Below, one piece after another: positions 11,142 to 20,782 of a stretch of 64,000 nt of DNA (position 1 is its first letter; each line of letters starts with the position of its first letter). The position numbers and the translations under genes were made by a program. The notes beneath the pieces were generated by a model, which saw only the letters and a list, made by a program, of their open reading frames with translations, had not been told where the DNA came from and ran no database searches. Source of the DNA: Rhodopirellula halodulae (GTDB lineage: Bacteria; Planctomycetota; Planctomycetia; Pirellulales; Pirellulaceae); contig NZ_JAJKFV010000010.1 in assembly GCF_020966775.1 (NCBI RefSeq), positions 1 to 64,000 on the forward strand, written 5' to 3'.

Positions 11142-12251
11142 ATGTCGCGTCTTCGGCAAGTGGTGGGAACACTCATCCTTGCTTCGATCTGCATTCCCGT
11201 CTTTTTGCTTCATCGCTTTGCGTTGCGGTTGGATGTTTGGTTGTATCCGTCGCTTCGTGACGTGGCGATCTCCAAACCGCTGTTCATCGTTGGTCTGCCC
11301 CGCAGTGGAACCACGCTGCTGCATCGTTTGATGGCGACTCAGAGCGGCGTGTTCACGACGATGCCGCTTTGGGAATTGTTGCTCGCTCCGGCGGTTTGCG
11401 AGAAACACATGTTGCGGCGTCTTCGAAACGCGGATCGCCGGCTGGGGAGTCCTTTGTGGCGTTTGTACCAAGCCGTCGAACGCCGCCTCGTGGGTTCGTT
11501 CGAGAACGTCCACGCCACGACGCTGTTTTCTCCTGAAGAAGATTACCTCTCCTTGCTTCCATTCGGTGGATGCTTTCTCGATGTGATCCGAGCTCCACGC
11601 AGCGAGCGGGTTTGGAAGCTCGGGCATTTCTGCGAGCGACTGCAGCGGTCTCAGCAAATCGCTTTGCTTGATGTTTACACAGGCGTTTTGAAGCGGCATC
11701 TCTTCTTTCGCGGCCAACATCTTCGTCTGCTATCGAAGAACCCCAGCTTCACGTCGTGGATACCCGTGCTCACGGAAGCCTTTCCGGATGCGTGCATTGT
11801 GGGGCTGCGGAGAGTGCCTCACGAATCGGTCCCGTCGCAGCTCAGTTCCCTGCAATCAGGAATGAATTGGTTTGGGAACGACGTCACCGACGCTGACATC
11901 GTGGCTCGGTTCGTCGAATTGCTCGCAGCATATTGGCGGATGTTGGAGGAGTTCAAGTGCACGCTCCAACCCGAGCGATTCCAGCTCATCACCTACGAAC
12001 GATTGATTTCCGACAGCGAGTCGGTAGTGCGCGAACTGATGGAGCAATTCGGGTACGAAGTGACTGCCGCTGGCCTTCTCTCGTTGCAGCGGCAGTGTTC
12101 GGTGCAAAAGCGGTACAGCAGCCGCCATCGGTATCGATTGGAAACCTTTGGCCTTCATCCGGACCAGTTGGATCGCAGCTTTGGCCTGCATTCGAAGTCC
12201 CGGTGTCAGGCTCCCGCTTCTCCCGGCCGTCCAGAAACGCTTTCCTGTTGA
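11142..12251 (+). CDS. Membrane-anchored sulfotransferase family protein
   Basis: Sulfotransferases of this family move a sulfuryl group from PAPS to a carbohydrate or other acceptor. The 369-aa product has a hydrophobic N-terminal helix (about 6-24), then the 5'-phosphosulfate loop FIVGLPRSGTTLLHRL (residues 48-63) and later LRRVPHESVPSQLSSL, in the place of the 3'-phosphate-binding segment. TYERLISDSESVVREL near residue 290 is typical of Sulfotransfer_3 members. A GTG lies three bases before the chosen ATG. It starts a three-gene run with a glycosyltransferase 21 bases downstream and a deacetylase. This suggests synthesis of a sulfated glycan or glycolipid. Confidence 0.85.
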   Translation: MSRLRQVVGTLILASICIPVFLLHRFALRLDVWLYPSLRDVAISKPLFIVGLPRSGTTLLHRLMATQSGVFTTMPLWELLLAPAVCEKHMLRRLRNADRRLGSPLWRLYQAVERRLVGSFENVHATTLFSPEEDYLSLLPFGGCFLDVIRAPRSERVWKLGHFCERLQRSQQIALLDVYTGVLKRHLFFRGQHLRLLSKNPSFTSWIPVLTEAFPDACIVGLRRVPHESVPSQLSSLQSGMNWFGNDVTDADIVARFVELLAAYWRMLEEFKCTLQPERFQLITYERLISDSESVVRELMEQFGYEVTAAGLLSLQRQCSVQKRYSSRHRYRLETFGLHPDQLDRSFGLHSKSRCQAPASPGRPETLSC

Positions 12252-12272
12252 CACCAAATTGGATGTGACGCG

Positions 12273-13460
12273 ATGAAACTCAAAGGCCCGCGTGCGATTC
12301 CCGTCCAGCCCGCTCCACAATCCCTTTTGCCCAGTAGTCGATATCGACGATTGAGGGTGGCGATCGTCTCGGACGCGATCGCCGGCAGGAATGGTTTGGG
12401 GACGTACTACATGGATTTGATCGAGCATCTACGCGGCCACGTCGGATGCATCGAGTTACTTGGCCCAACCGCTGATCGAGACGCTCAGTTGGAACGTTTT
12501 TCGATTCCGATGCCTGGGGACAAGACTCAGCGGATGGTTTATCCGAATCGTTGTGAGCTACGGCGTCGATTGGACGACTTGCGTCCTAATTTGGTGATCG
12601 TGCCAACGCTTGGAGCTTTTTCGTACTTCGCGTTGCAGTACGCTCGTGAGAAACGAATCCCGGTGGCGATTGCTCATCACACCAACTTCGATCGTTTGTT
12701 GTCACTGTATTGGCCCCGGGTGATTTCGAAACCGCTGGGTTGGATGCTGCGGAAGGTCAATCGTTGGTTGATCACGCAGGCCGGAATGGTTGTGTCGCTC
12801 AATTCGGAGGCGTATCAAGACGCGGTGTCGCTCGGCGCCCGCAATGTTCGCATCATGGGGACACCGGTTGCCTGCGACTTTTTGCGGCATCCACAATCTC
12901 ACCGAAACGATCCAATTCGAAGAGTCATCTTCGTGGGGCGATTGGCGGCCGAAAAGGGAGTTGGCGAGGTTCTCGATGCCGCCGCGATTCATTCGAAGAT
13001 ACAGTTCGCCATCGCGGGTGATGGACCGGGCCGGGGCATGGTCTGCGACGCCGCAGAAAGACTGTCCAATGTGTCCTATCTTGGCTGGTTGAGCCGTGAC
13101 CGAGTTCGGGAAGAAATTGACCAGAACGATGTGCTGGTGCTTCCGTCGGCAATCGAAGCATTCGGGACGGTGGCGTTGGAGGCATTGGCACGGCGACGTT
13201 ACGTGTTGCTTCGGCGAGAATGCGGGATCGCAAAATGGCCGTCATTGGCGGCGGGGCTTTTCCATATCGAATCCAACGAAACCGTCGCCGATTCACTGGA
13301 TCGGATGTTGAATATGACATCGGTTGATCTCGAACGACAAGCTGAGCCGAGCTGGAGTGCGGTGCAGGATTTCAACCATCATACGCTTCGCAAATGGTTG
13401 AGCTTTTTGGCGGACGCAGCGATCGGCGAAGCACCCATGCAGCAGAGTGACGCAGCATGA
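12273..13460 (+). CDS. Glycosyltransferase family 4
   Basis: The 395-aa product has the two-Rossmann GT-B layout. The N-half contains a glycine loop after strand 1 (NGLGTYY, residues 40-46). The C-half has FVGRLAAEKG (220-229), the glycine-containing strand IAGDGPG and the retaining-enzyme motif E295-x7-E303 (EAFGTVALE). These features support a retaining GT4 enzyme that uses a nucleotide sugar. The substrate is unknown. AHHTNFD near 134 is reminiscent of mannosyltransferases acting on lipids. The stop overlaps the next gene's start (ATGA), so the two are probably translated together. Confidence 0.92.
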   Translation: MKLKGPRAIPVQPAPQSLLPSSRYRRLRVAIVSDAIAGRNGLGTYYMDLIEHLRGHVGCIELLGPTADRDAQLERFSIPMPGDKTQRMVYPNRCELRRRLDDLRPNLVIVPTLGAFSYFALQYAREKRIPVAIAHHTNFDRLLSLYWPRVISKPLGWMLRKVNRWLITQAGMVVSLNSEAYQDAVSLGARNVRIMGTPVACDFLRHPQSHRNDPIRRVIFVGRLAAEKGVGEVLDAAAIHSKIQFAIAGDGPGRGMVCDAAERLSNVSYLGWLSRDRVREEIDQNDVLVLPSAIEAFGTVALEALARRRYVLLRRECGIAKWPSLAAGLFHIESNETVADSLDRMLNMTSVDLERQAEPSWSAVQDFNHHTLRKWLSFLADAAIGEAPMQQSDAA

Positions 13461-14188
13461 GCGATCGTTCGCGACCACCCGCCCTGTTCTCCATTCACGA
13501 TGTGATGCCCGAGACAATCGATGCCGTTGGTGAGCTGATCTCTCTGTTTCATCGGCATGACGTGCGAAAAATCATGCTTCTGGTCGTTCCAGGACGCAAT
13601 TGGCGAGCGGCTGATTTGAGCCAGTTGCGTGTGTGGCAAAGCCAAGGCTGTGAATTGGCAGGTCATGGTTGGAGTCACCGCTGTCAATTCATCCGCGGTT
13701 GGAAGCACCGCCTGCATAGCACGTTGCTCTCGCGGAACGTTGCGGAGCACCTTAGCCTGAACGAGGACGGCGTCGTTCAGCTCATGAGCAAGTGCGCGGA
13801 CTGGTTTTTGGAGAACAGTTTCCCCCGGCCCTCGCTGTATGTTCCTCCTGCGTGGGCGATGGGACGGGTTCGTTCATCTCGGTTGCAGGCGATTCCGTTC
13901 ATCATGGTCGAGACGTTGAGCGAGGTGGTTTGCATCGACCAATCCACACGCGTGAGGCTTCCGTTGATCGGCTTTGAAGCAGACACCGCGTTTCGAGAAT
14001 GGTCGCTTCGATGCCTAAATCGCGGCAATGAACTCCTTGCTCGACTAGCGATGAAGCCATTGCGAGTCGCCATTCATCCTTTCGATCTTCGGTTTCGACT
14101 GGGAGGGCAACTTGAAGACAGCATTGCTTCGGGATGGCAGCCGATTGGCTACCAATCGATCATCGAGAGCATGACGCCGAAAGAATAG
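13457..14188 (+). CDS. Polysaccharide deacetylase-like protein (DUF2334-type)
   Basis: The 243-aa product shows FSIHDVMPETID near the N-terminus, with the metal-binding Asp of the NodB-like fold, and LAGHGWSHRCQF around residue 68, matching the HxxxH metal site. VPPAWAMG and AIHPFD supply later conserved strands. Members act as metal-dependent deacetylases on polysaccharides, or are of unknown substrate. It is coupled to the glycosyltransferase by an ATGA overlap at 13457. Together with the sulfotransferase, this gives sugar transfer, sulfation and deacetylation in one transcript. Confidence 0.85.
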   Translation: MSDRSRPPALFSIHDVMPETIDAVGELISLFHRHDVRKIMLLVVPGRNWRAADLSQLRVWQSQGCELAGHGWSHRCQFIRGWKHRLHSTLLSRNVAEHLSLNEDGVVQLMSKCADWFLENSFPRPSLYVPPAWAMGRVRSSRLQAIPFIMVETLSEVVCIDQSTRVRLPLIGFEADTAFREWSLRCLNRGNELLARLAMKPLRVAIHPFDLRFRLGGQLEDSIASGWQPIGYQSIIESMTPKE

Positions 14189-14278
14189 AGACTGGTCACT
14201 TCATGACATCTTTCGGGGGCACGGAGTGCTGCCCAGGGCGCTGAACTCAGAATGGAACCGAGTCATGACCAATCCGCT

Positions 14279-14455
14279 TTCTTCGCGGGAAGTTTCGATT
14301 TGGAGTGAATTCGGTCGGCTGGTTGATTCACTGACGCGCGCGATCTGATGGGTGTGGTTTCGGGCTCTTGTCTGTGCTGGTAGCGTTTGTCGGCCAAGAG
14401 TGGCCAACCTACGGTGGAGTGGATGCGTTGTTGCTGCGGTGAGCCAGGCGTTGCT
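14279..14455. repeat. 177-bp direct repeat flanking the DUF3857 gene, left copy (repeat B)
   Basis: This segment aligns without net gaps to 18809-18985 and most positions agree. The core GTTTGTCGGCCAAGAGTGG and the following CCAACCTACGG are identical in both. The core contains the short palindrome GGCCA-AGAG-TGGCC. Both copies lie outside coding sequence, one on each side of the 4.2-kb gene, in the same orientation. Confidence 0.85.
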
Positions 14456-14474
14456 CCCACGTTTCAGGGAACAC

Positions 14475-14838
14475 TTTGCGAACGCGAGTCGAGCTAGACG
14501 CTCGTGTTTGTCCGCCATGTCTGCTTGCGCGAGGTCTTGTGTGCCGTGGAGCAAGCCTACTCCACAATTGCTGCTTGGTTCGGGTCGGAGACCAATGACT
14601 TCAGCCAAAGTTGCGCTAGATCTTTGGTGCTTGCACCGTTTGGTTCGTTGGGAGAGGCGACGTTGACTCGTCGGTAGTATTTGGCTGCGGCTTCATTGAG
14701 ACCGCATTTTTGTGCGATGCGGCCCCGAACAAGGTTGTCATACAGTTTGGTGATCTCGTTTCGGTCGCCGATCGTTCGGAGAAGTCGCGAATGGGCATTG
14801 CTGAGTTGTCCGACGTCCGCGTACATGCAAGCGAGTGT
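14475..14838. repeat. Duplicated 3' segment, copy 2 (repeat A, inside the intact gene)
   Basis: Parent-like copy of the repeat at 10239-10600. It begins 80 bases downstream of the stop of the DUF3857 gene and extends into its last ~90 codons. It lies 20 bases from repeat B, but the first copy has no repeat B beside it. Confidence 0.85.
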
Positions 14839-17800
14839 GTGACCAACCGCTGAACGCTCTCGAATTGTGCCCGCGCGGAGGACTGCCGTTTCAGCTTCGG
14901 ATAGAAACTCGGACGACGTGCCAGCAAAGAGGCTTCGCCAGCAAAGCGACGAGCGGATGAAGCTATTTTGAAGATGTTCGTCGAACTTCTCTTGGACAAA
15001 CTCAATCGCGTGAGGAGCACCCCGGGTGATTTGCAACTGCGTGAGGTAGCCGTAGACGGAACGGACTGGGTCACGCAGAGCAAGTTGCCCGAGCGTGGCT
15101 TGCGATTCCTCCATCAAACCCAGCGACATCTCCGCCTTGTGTTTCGCGTAAAGCAGTTCCGGTGTTGTCGGGTAAGACTCCAGCAAACGTTCGGACAATT
15201 CCAGTGCTTGGCGATATTCGCCGTTGTGAATCAGGTATTTCAGACGTGAACGATCGATTTGGACTTGTTGAATTTTGGGGTAGCTCTCTCGGACTTGCAG
15301 AAGCTCATCAGCAAACACTTGATTGTCGTAATCGCGTGCGGCGAGCAGCAGTGCCGCGAGTCGCAGGTGTTCCGGATTTGAGGCGGTCGAGGCGAGCCAC
15401 GCCTGAGCGAACGGGCTTCCCGCAAACACATCGAACAGTCCAGCGGTACGACGTTCCGACTGATAGATCTGGTCGACCAGCATCCTGGCCCCATCCTCAT
15501 TGCCTTTGTCCAAAAGCTGCGCAGCTTTGGCACCGACATTCTTGGATTGAGAATCAGCCGCGAGAACGCGGTACTGGCCGTCCTCACGGACAACCAGTCG
15601 AATGATTGGCGGAATCGTGCGGGCCGCTTCTTCGACAAGTCGTGCCGTGACGATGTATCCACTCTCGTCGTTGCCTTCTGCTTCGAAGGTGTAAAGACTG
15701 AGCGTATCGACGCAAACTTCCATGTCTCCGTAGTTGCTCATGACCGCACTGCGGATCTCATGAACGAAAACGGGAAGGCTTTGGAGATCCTGCAGGATCG
15801 ATTGGGCATTGCTTTCTGCGGTGTAATGATCTCGCAATTCATCCAGATTTGGACCACTTCGAAAATAGGCTGCCAGTAGCCGTTGCACCGCTGAGATCGG
15901 ATCGGAGGGTTCGAGCAAAACTTCCTCGTGACGCTTCAGATGATTCATCATCGGTGAAACGCCAACGATTTCCGGATGAGTTCGGATAAACTCTTTCAGC
16001 AAGTCATATTCTCGTGTTGCACGGACTTGCGACAGGACGTTGGTTGCCACCAGTTTTTCATCGAATTGCATCGCTGCCTTTGCAATGGTGCGGTCACCTG
16101 CGGTGGCACCACGTTGCTTGATCTCCGCCGTGGCGAGGAAGATCCAAGGTTCAACCAATTGAGGGTAGGTTCGAGTGAGTTGTTTCAGTTTGCCAAGTTC
16201 ATCTTGGCGCATCAGCAGCGAGCAATAGTTGATGATGCCAAATTCAGACGGCAGTTTGGCGATGAGTTCTTGATAGAGTTTGGCGGCTCGCGACATCGCA
16301 TCTCGGTCTGTGTAGCGAGACAAATTCTCATCGTGCTCGAGCATCACTGCCAAGTTGTACATGCCGTCAATGAAATCTGGATCGATTTCAAGGGCTCGCC
16401 GAAAGTGCTTGATCGTGGTCTCGCGGTCTAAACCAGGCCTGAGATTTTCGCCCTGCAGGTTATGCATGTGGGTCCAGGCCATTTGCCAATGAGCGAGGGT
16501 CGACTCGGGGGCCCGGATTGTCATCTGTTGTGCAAGATCCCTGGCCTCCTCGACCAGACCCACTTTGAGCAACGTGTTGCTGAGCTCGCTGATGTTGTAC
16601 AGGTTGTCGGGTTCTTCACTGGCGATTTGGATCATTCTCCGAATGGCATCGACCTCGTTGCCATTCTCAAATTCCAGAAGCGGTTGATATTCAAACTCGA
16701 CCGGAATGAGCCATTCATCTGGCGAAAGATTTCCAGAAAGATCGAGGTAGTTTTCTCGAAACTCCTCAACTTGGTCTGCGGTGAGCATCGCGTCGCCGGT
16801 ATCGAGTTTGGTCCGAAGTACGACCACCTCGTCGGGGCGTTGTTCAAACTGCATTTCGAATCGCAGACTTCCCACATTCAACGTGTGGGACGGAGGCAAC
16901 GTGGCGACCGCGAAGCCGCGGGGTGGATTCAGCACCTGTTCTTTTTCATAGACGAATCGACTGAATTCGTAGGGGACGGTTCGTTCGGGTGAATCGGAGT
17001 CGTATGCGTCGGCATATTCGGGGCCGACCATTTCATAGGGCAAGTAGTTCAGCAAACTTCCCGCGTCCAACTGAAGGCTGACGCCGGAGTTGGTGCTTTC
17101 GTTGATGCCCCTCGATGTCACTTTGTATTGAAGGTGAAATACTGACGAATCGGGCGGCGACGGAACGTCGTACTGCAAATCGCTGAGCTTGGCGTCACCA
17201 AAAACTTCCTCGTATTGCGATTCCAAATCTTTGACGATTTGAGACTTTGACCGGCTCGCGTAGCTTGATCGACTGTAGCTGGCAAAGCTGCCCGTTGCGC
17301 GAGAAGTGCTTTCCAAGGTCGAGGGGCCATTGCAGGACAATTGAAAAACAAGATTCTGAGATCGAAGGTTGTCCGAAGACTGGCTCCGTGGAGTTCGCTG
17401 AAGCTGGGTTGTTTCGGGTGAAGCGATCAATGCCAATCTGCCCTGATCAGCAACCGGCAACTCACCAAAGGATGTGTATGGACTGGTCAGATCGATCCAC
17501 ACAGCGGCGAGTTGGTTTTGTGCGGGCAAATAGACAATGGCGTGATCGAACGAATTCAGACCGGGTGAATCGCGGGATACGTCCACAGAAGATGTCGCGT
17601 CCAGCAGTGCCACGTAGGCTTCAATGTTGAAGTGACGCAAGATCGCGACCATCAAAGTTGCTTGATCTTTGCAATCTCCGTAGCGACGTCGAAGCGTGTC
17701 AGTGGGAAGAGCAGGTTGAATGGAGGACCCACCAAATTCGACGCCGGTGTAGCGAACGGAGTCTACGATTTTATTCCAGGTTGCCTTCACCAAGTTGATT

Positions 17801-18723
17801 GGATCATTCGTAGAACCTTCACTCGACGCGGCACGCTGGATCTCATTTGCAAACAGTTCCACTTCGCTCGAGTTGATTTGTTGTTCGACCAGATCGTGAT
17901 AGTGTTGCGCGATGTCTGACCATGATTTCCCAGTGCTGTAGGTCACGTAGGAAATGGGAGGCTCACCGGTTGGCAAGTAGTCCCAAATCACCTCGATGGG
18001 TTCGGGGTTCGTTTGTTTCAAAGTCCAAACCCGTTCATCCCCTTCTTCTCGAATTTCGAGAGGAACGGAGGACCCGACGCAGTTCAAACGCAAGTCGATT
18101 GAAGAGTCGGCTCGGACTTCGTGATAAGAAACCAGGCAATCGGTGAAGCGTTCCCAAACCACATTTCCAATGATGCCCCAGGCACAAAAAGCAGTGTGCT
18201 GTCGGACGATGACTTCCGTCTCAATCACAGCACCCACAGAAACTGCGGGAAGGGGAGCCGTCAGCCGTTGATCGTCCATGAAGACACTGTCTTGATAGTT
18301 GTCAGCGGATGATTCCGTGATTGTTTGGGGGTCCAACTCGTGAACCGTGCCATCGCGAGTGATAACGCGGGCACGCATCGTTGGTTTGTCCTCAAGCCAA
18401 GGGTTCCAATCGACGCTCAGGCTGGCACGCGATTCAACATCGTCCCGCGACAAAATTCGGTAGACGCGTTTGGTGGTCTTGGTGACGCGATGGTCGGCGG
18501 AAATCTGAACGCGTTCGTCGTGCAGTAGGAACTCCGAAAAGCTTTCGTCATCGATGGGAACACTGGCCGCTCCCGCCAACACTGATTCTGCGGATGCTTC
18601 GAAGAAACCGCCGTCCCAAGGCAAGTCCACTTCGGGTTCTGCTGAGCGAGCCCTTTGAGTTGCTCCAAAGATGAAACCGACAAGGACGAGAATGTGCGAC
18701 AAATGCTGAACGTTAATTGGCAT
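14557..18723 (-). CDS. Secreted DUF3857 / transglutaminase-like / TPR protein
   Basis: The 1388-aa product begins with a signal peptide (about 1-28). A DUF3857-type beta domain covers roughly 60-250. A transglutaminase-like fold follows (about 290-420) with an apparent triad: Cys351 in RYGDCKDQ, His394 in FDHAIVYLP and Asp411 in WIDLTSPY. The rest, from about residue 690, is helical with tetratricopeptide-type repeats. Bacterial members of this architecture are exported, probably as peptidases or cross-linking enzymes; the substrate is unknown. The gene lies between 177-bp direct repeats, and its 3' end is duplicated 4.2 kb away. It is convergent with the sulfotransferase cluster and follows the rhomboid gene on the same strand. 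Confidence 0.88.
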   Translation of the reverse strand: MPINVQHLSHILVLVGFIFGATQRARSAEPEVDLPWDGGFFEASAESVLAGAASVPIDDESFSEFLLHDERVQISADHRVTKTTKRVYRILSRDDVESRASLSVDWNPWLEDKPTMRARVITRDGTVHELDPQTITESSADNYQDSVFMDDQRLTAPLPAVSVGAVIETEVIVRQHTAFCAWGIIGNVVWERFTDCLVSYHEVRADSSIDLRLNCVGSSVPLEIREEGDERVWTLKQTNPEPIEVIWDYLPTGEPPISYVTYSTGKSWSDIAQHYHDLVEQQINSSEVELFANEIQRAASSEGSTNDPINLVKATWNKIVDSVRYTGVEFGGSSIQPALPTDTLRRRYGDCKDQATLMVAILRHFNIEAYVALLDATSSVDVSRDSPGLNSFDHAIVYLPAQNQLAAVWIDLTSPYTSFGELPVADQGRLALIASPETTQLQRTPRSQSSDNLRSQNLVFQLSCNGPSTLESTSRATGSFASYSRSSYASRSKSQIVKDLESQYEEVFGDAKLSDLQYDVPSPPDSSVFHLQYKVTSRGINESTNSGVSLQLDAGSLLNYLPYEMVGPEYADAYDSDSPERTVPYEFSRFVYEKEQVLNPPRGFAVATLPPSHTLNVGSLRFEMQFEQRPDEVVVLRTKLDTGDAMLTADQVEEFRENYLDLSGNLSPDEWLIPVEFEYQPLLEFENGNEVDAIRRMIQIASEEPDNLYNISELSNTLLKVGLVEEARDLAQQMTIRAPESTLAHWQMAWTHMHNLQGENLRPGLDRETTIKHFRRALEIDPDFIDGMYNLAVMLEHDENLSRYTDRDAMSRAAKLYQELIAKLPSEFGIINYCSLLMRQDELGKLKQLTRTYPQLVEPWIFLATAEIKQRGATAGDRTIAKAAMQFDEKLVATNVLSQVRATREYDLLKEFIRTHPEIVGVSPMMNHLKRHEEVLLEPSDPISAVQRLLAAYFRSGPNLDELRDHYTAESNAQSILQDLQSLPVFVHEIRSAVMSNYGDMEVCVDTLSLYTFEAEGNDESGYIVTARLVEEAARTIPPIIRLVVREDGQYRVLAADSQSKNVGAKAAQLLDKGNEDGARMLVDQIYQSERRTAGLFDVFAGSPFAQAWLASTASNPEHLRLAALLLAARDYDNQVFADELLQVRESYPKIQQVQIDRSRLKYLIHNGEYRQALELSERLLESYPTTPELLYAKHKAEMSLGLMEESQATLGQLALRDPVRSVYGYLTQLQITRGAPHAIEFVQEKFDEHLQNSFIRSSLCWRSLFAGTSSEFLSEAETAVLRAGTIRERSAVGHTLACMYADVGQLSNAHSRLLRTIGDRNEITKLYDNLVRGRIAQKCGLNEAAAKYYRRVNVASPNEPNGASTKDLAQLWLKSLVSDPNQAAIVE

Positions 18724-18808
18724 TGAAGTCAGACGAAGAGGGCCAGGGGGGTTATGGAGCGGCCCAGTTTAACAGGCGTTACAGATTCAGATTGGTTTCT
18801 CGGGTTGA

Positions 18809-18985
18809 TTCTTCATGGAAGATTTTGACTTGGAGTGAATCCCGTCGGTTGGTTGGTGCACTGACGCGCGCGATCAGACGGATGTGTTTTGGGCTGATGT
18901 CTGTTCAGGTTGTGTTTGTCGGCCAAGAGTGGCCAACCTACGGCGGAATGGATGCGTTGTTGCTGCGGCGAGCGTGGCGTTGCTT
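18809..18985. repeat. 177-bp direct repeat flanking the DUF3857 gene, right copy (repeat B)
   Basis: Right-hand copy of the repeat at 14279-14455, in the same orientation, between the 5' end of the DUF3857 gene and the 3' end of the rhomboid gene. The GGCCAAGAGTGGCC palindrome is conserved. Because it lies 86 bases upstream of the DUF3857 start it could also hold that gene's promoter. Confidence 0.85.
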
Positions 18986-19003
18986 TGGTGGCGACGCCGC
19001 GTT

Positions 19004-20347
19004 TCACTTCGATGCGGTCTGGCACATCGTTAGAAGCTGATCTCGACGCGCGAGCGTTTTTTGTTGAGCTTCGGTGATCTTCTTGCCATCAATTTGGATT
19101 CGTTGCAGCGATGTCTTGGCGAGATCCGCGCGTCGCATGACTTTGAGTTGAATTTGAGCCAAACGCAGCCAAGCTTCGTGTGACATCTCCCCACCTCGAT
19201 CGGCGATGATCTGCAGCGGTCGGGTGGCGGCAACAAATTGCTTGGCTCCCGCGTACAGCTTTGCCAATTGAAACAACGTTTTGTCGGATAGCCCAACGGC
19301 AATGTCGAGTTGCTCAAGTCTTGCGAAGTGAGTGTTGGCCAGGTTCAAACTGTTGGATGCGATCGCTTGTCGTAGCAATAAAGATAGGCGGTTGAAGTCG
19401 GGGTTGGCCTGCGCGGCTTTCATCGCCGACTCGGCCTTCGCGGCAGACTGCTTGGCGTGGCGTTTCTTTGTAAACAGGCCGCCTTGTCCGGATGTTTCAC
19501 CGGCACGTGCCTGCCTGCGTTTTGCGTAAGTCGAATTGGCATCGATTTGCGAATGCTTGTTCGCCAGGGCGGCGGCAACGGGATCGTACTCCATTGCTTC
19601 GGCACGCTGGATCGCCTCGCGACGCTCGGGCGGGCAAAGCCAGTCGTATTCATGCAGCCATTCGTTGCGGGAAACGATGTCCCAGTTTTCGCAATCGACT
19701 CGTCCCGTCTGCAGCATCCAAAGTCCGATTGGGGCGCCGATGAACACGCCCATCAAGTGCAGAAGTCCCGAGGACACGGAAAGCCCAGAAAAAATCACCT
19801 CCGCAACTTCCAGCAACAGGAAGAACATGGCGAGTGTGAAAACCTTCACCTCGAAAGAGAGCAATCGAATGAAGAGTAGGAACATAAAGACGAAGACGCA
19901 TTCGATTTCGTTGTCAGGTGCCCAGATCAACGCGATGGCCATCAAACCAAAAACGGCCGATGATGCTCCCAAGGAAACACCGTCGCCCACCAAGACCACC
20001 ATCACTAATTGTTCGAGGATGCATTCTCCGACGGCGATTCCCATGTAGATCAGCAGGAACTTTCGCCAACCAACCTTCCCCTCGACGATCAATCCGAAGG
20101 CCCACAAGAAAAACATGTTGCCCAGCAGGTGCATCGGGCCGCCATGCAGAAACGGGCTAGTGAACCACTGAATGGGATTGATCGTCTCGTAAGACAACGC
20201 CAGGTTTTCAAGCGTCTCCATGTCCGCGGCTCCGCTGAGCAACGCCCACACACAGGCAACAAATGCGGCGACGTTTGCGACGATCAAGCCAACGGTGGCG
20301 ATGGGCCAGTGATAAAGCGGTGCGTCGGTGGAAACGGGAATGAACAA
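19004..20347 (-). CDS. Rhomboid family intramembrane serine protease with C-terminal helical tail
   Basis: The 447-aa product has six or seven membrane helices in the first ~230 residues. The rhomboid signatures are present: the HxxxN pair (HLLGN, His73 and Asn77), the catalytic Ser129 in GASSAVFG and the partner His197 in LLHLMGVFIGAPIG. Rhomboids cut membrane-anchored substrates within the bilayer. The remaining ~210 residues are soluble, rich in Ala/Lys/Gln and helical, and resemble TPR-type repeats. Such tails are common in planctomycete rhomboids and could bind partners. The start MFIPVSTDAPLYHWP is typical. Confidence 0.92.
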   Translation of the reverse strand: MFIPVSTDAPLYHWPIATVGLIVANVAAFVACVWALLSGAADMETLENLALSYETINPIQWFTSPFLHGGPMHLLGNMFFLWAFGLIVEGKVGWRKFLLIYMGIAVGECILEQLVMVVLVGDGVSLGASSAVFGLMAIALIWAPDNEIECVFVFMFLLFIRLLSFEVKVFTLAMFFLLLEVAEVIFSGLSVSSGLLHLMGVFIGAPIGLWMLQTGRVDCENWDIVSRNEWLHEYDWLCPPERREAIQRAEAMEYDPVAAALANKHSQIDANSTYAKRRQARAGETSGQGGLFTKKRHAKQSAAKAESAMKAAQANPDFNRLSLLLRQAIASNSLNLANTHFARLEQLDIAVGLSDKTLFQLAKLYAGAKQFVAATRPLQIIADRGGEMSHEAWLRLAQIQLKVMRRADLAKTSLQRIQIDGKKITEAQQKTLARRDQLLTMCQTASK

Positions 20348-20782
20348 TCAACCAAGCTCCAGGAATCAGAGGGTGAGGGCCGCCGGAAAGGCGTTTCGGC
20401 ATCACGAGAGCGTCTCGTAGTGTAACGAGATGGCTCACTAAGGTGGCGGGAAACCACCTGAGTTGGGGCGCGGTGTGGGATTGAATCGATGAGCGAATGA
20501 AAAATCCAATCCTGGTTGCGGCGGTGACTTAGGTAATGGAATTGACCGCTAGGTTCGACCAATCGTGTGAATGCACCACGCAACCAGGCATGACTTGCTG
20601 GCCCAATTCCACGATGCGAATAAATGAGTGGCAAAGCGAGGTTGGTGAGAAACATCGAGGTTTCAAATTGATCTAAGATGTCTCGATTCGCGGTTGGAAC
20701 AGCTCGGTTGTGGTGCACAGCTGGATGACCTATCGCGAGTGCCCGCCTGCAACTCCTCGCCTCGATCACGGTGCTATCTCTC
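20348..20782. promoter_or_regulatory. Divergent intergenic region, no gene seen
   Basis: These 435 bases separate the rhomboid gene (minus) from the MFS gene (plus) and must hold their promoters. Neither strand shows a protein-like frame. No hairpin with a T run and no RNA gene were recognised. Confidence 0.4.

Noticed and set aside
10875-11720. 281-codon minus-strand frame over the sulfotransferase start
   Set aside because: Composed mainly of His/Gln/Arg/Ser; opposite strand of a clear sulfotransferase. The possible relic noted nearby is in a different frame.
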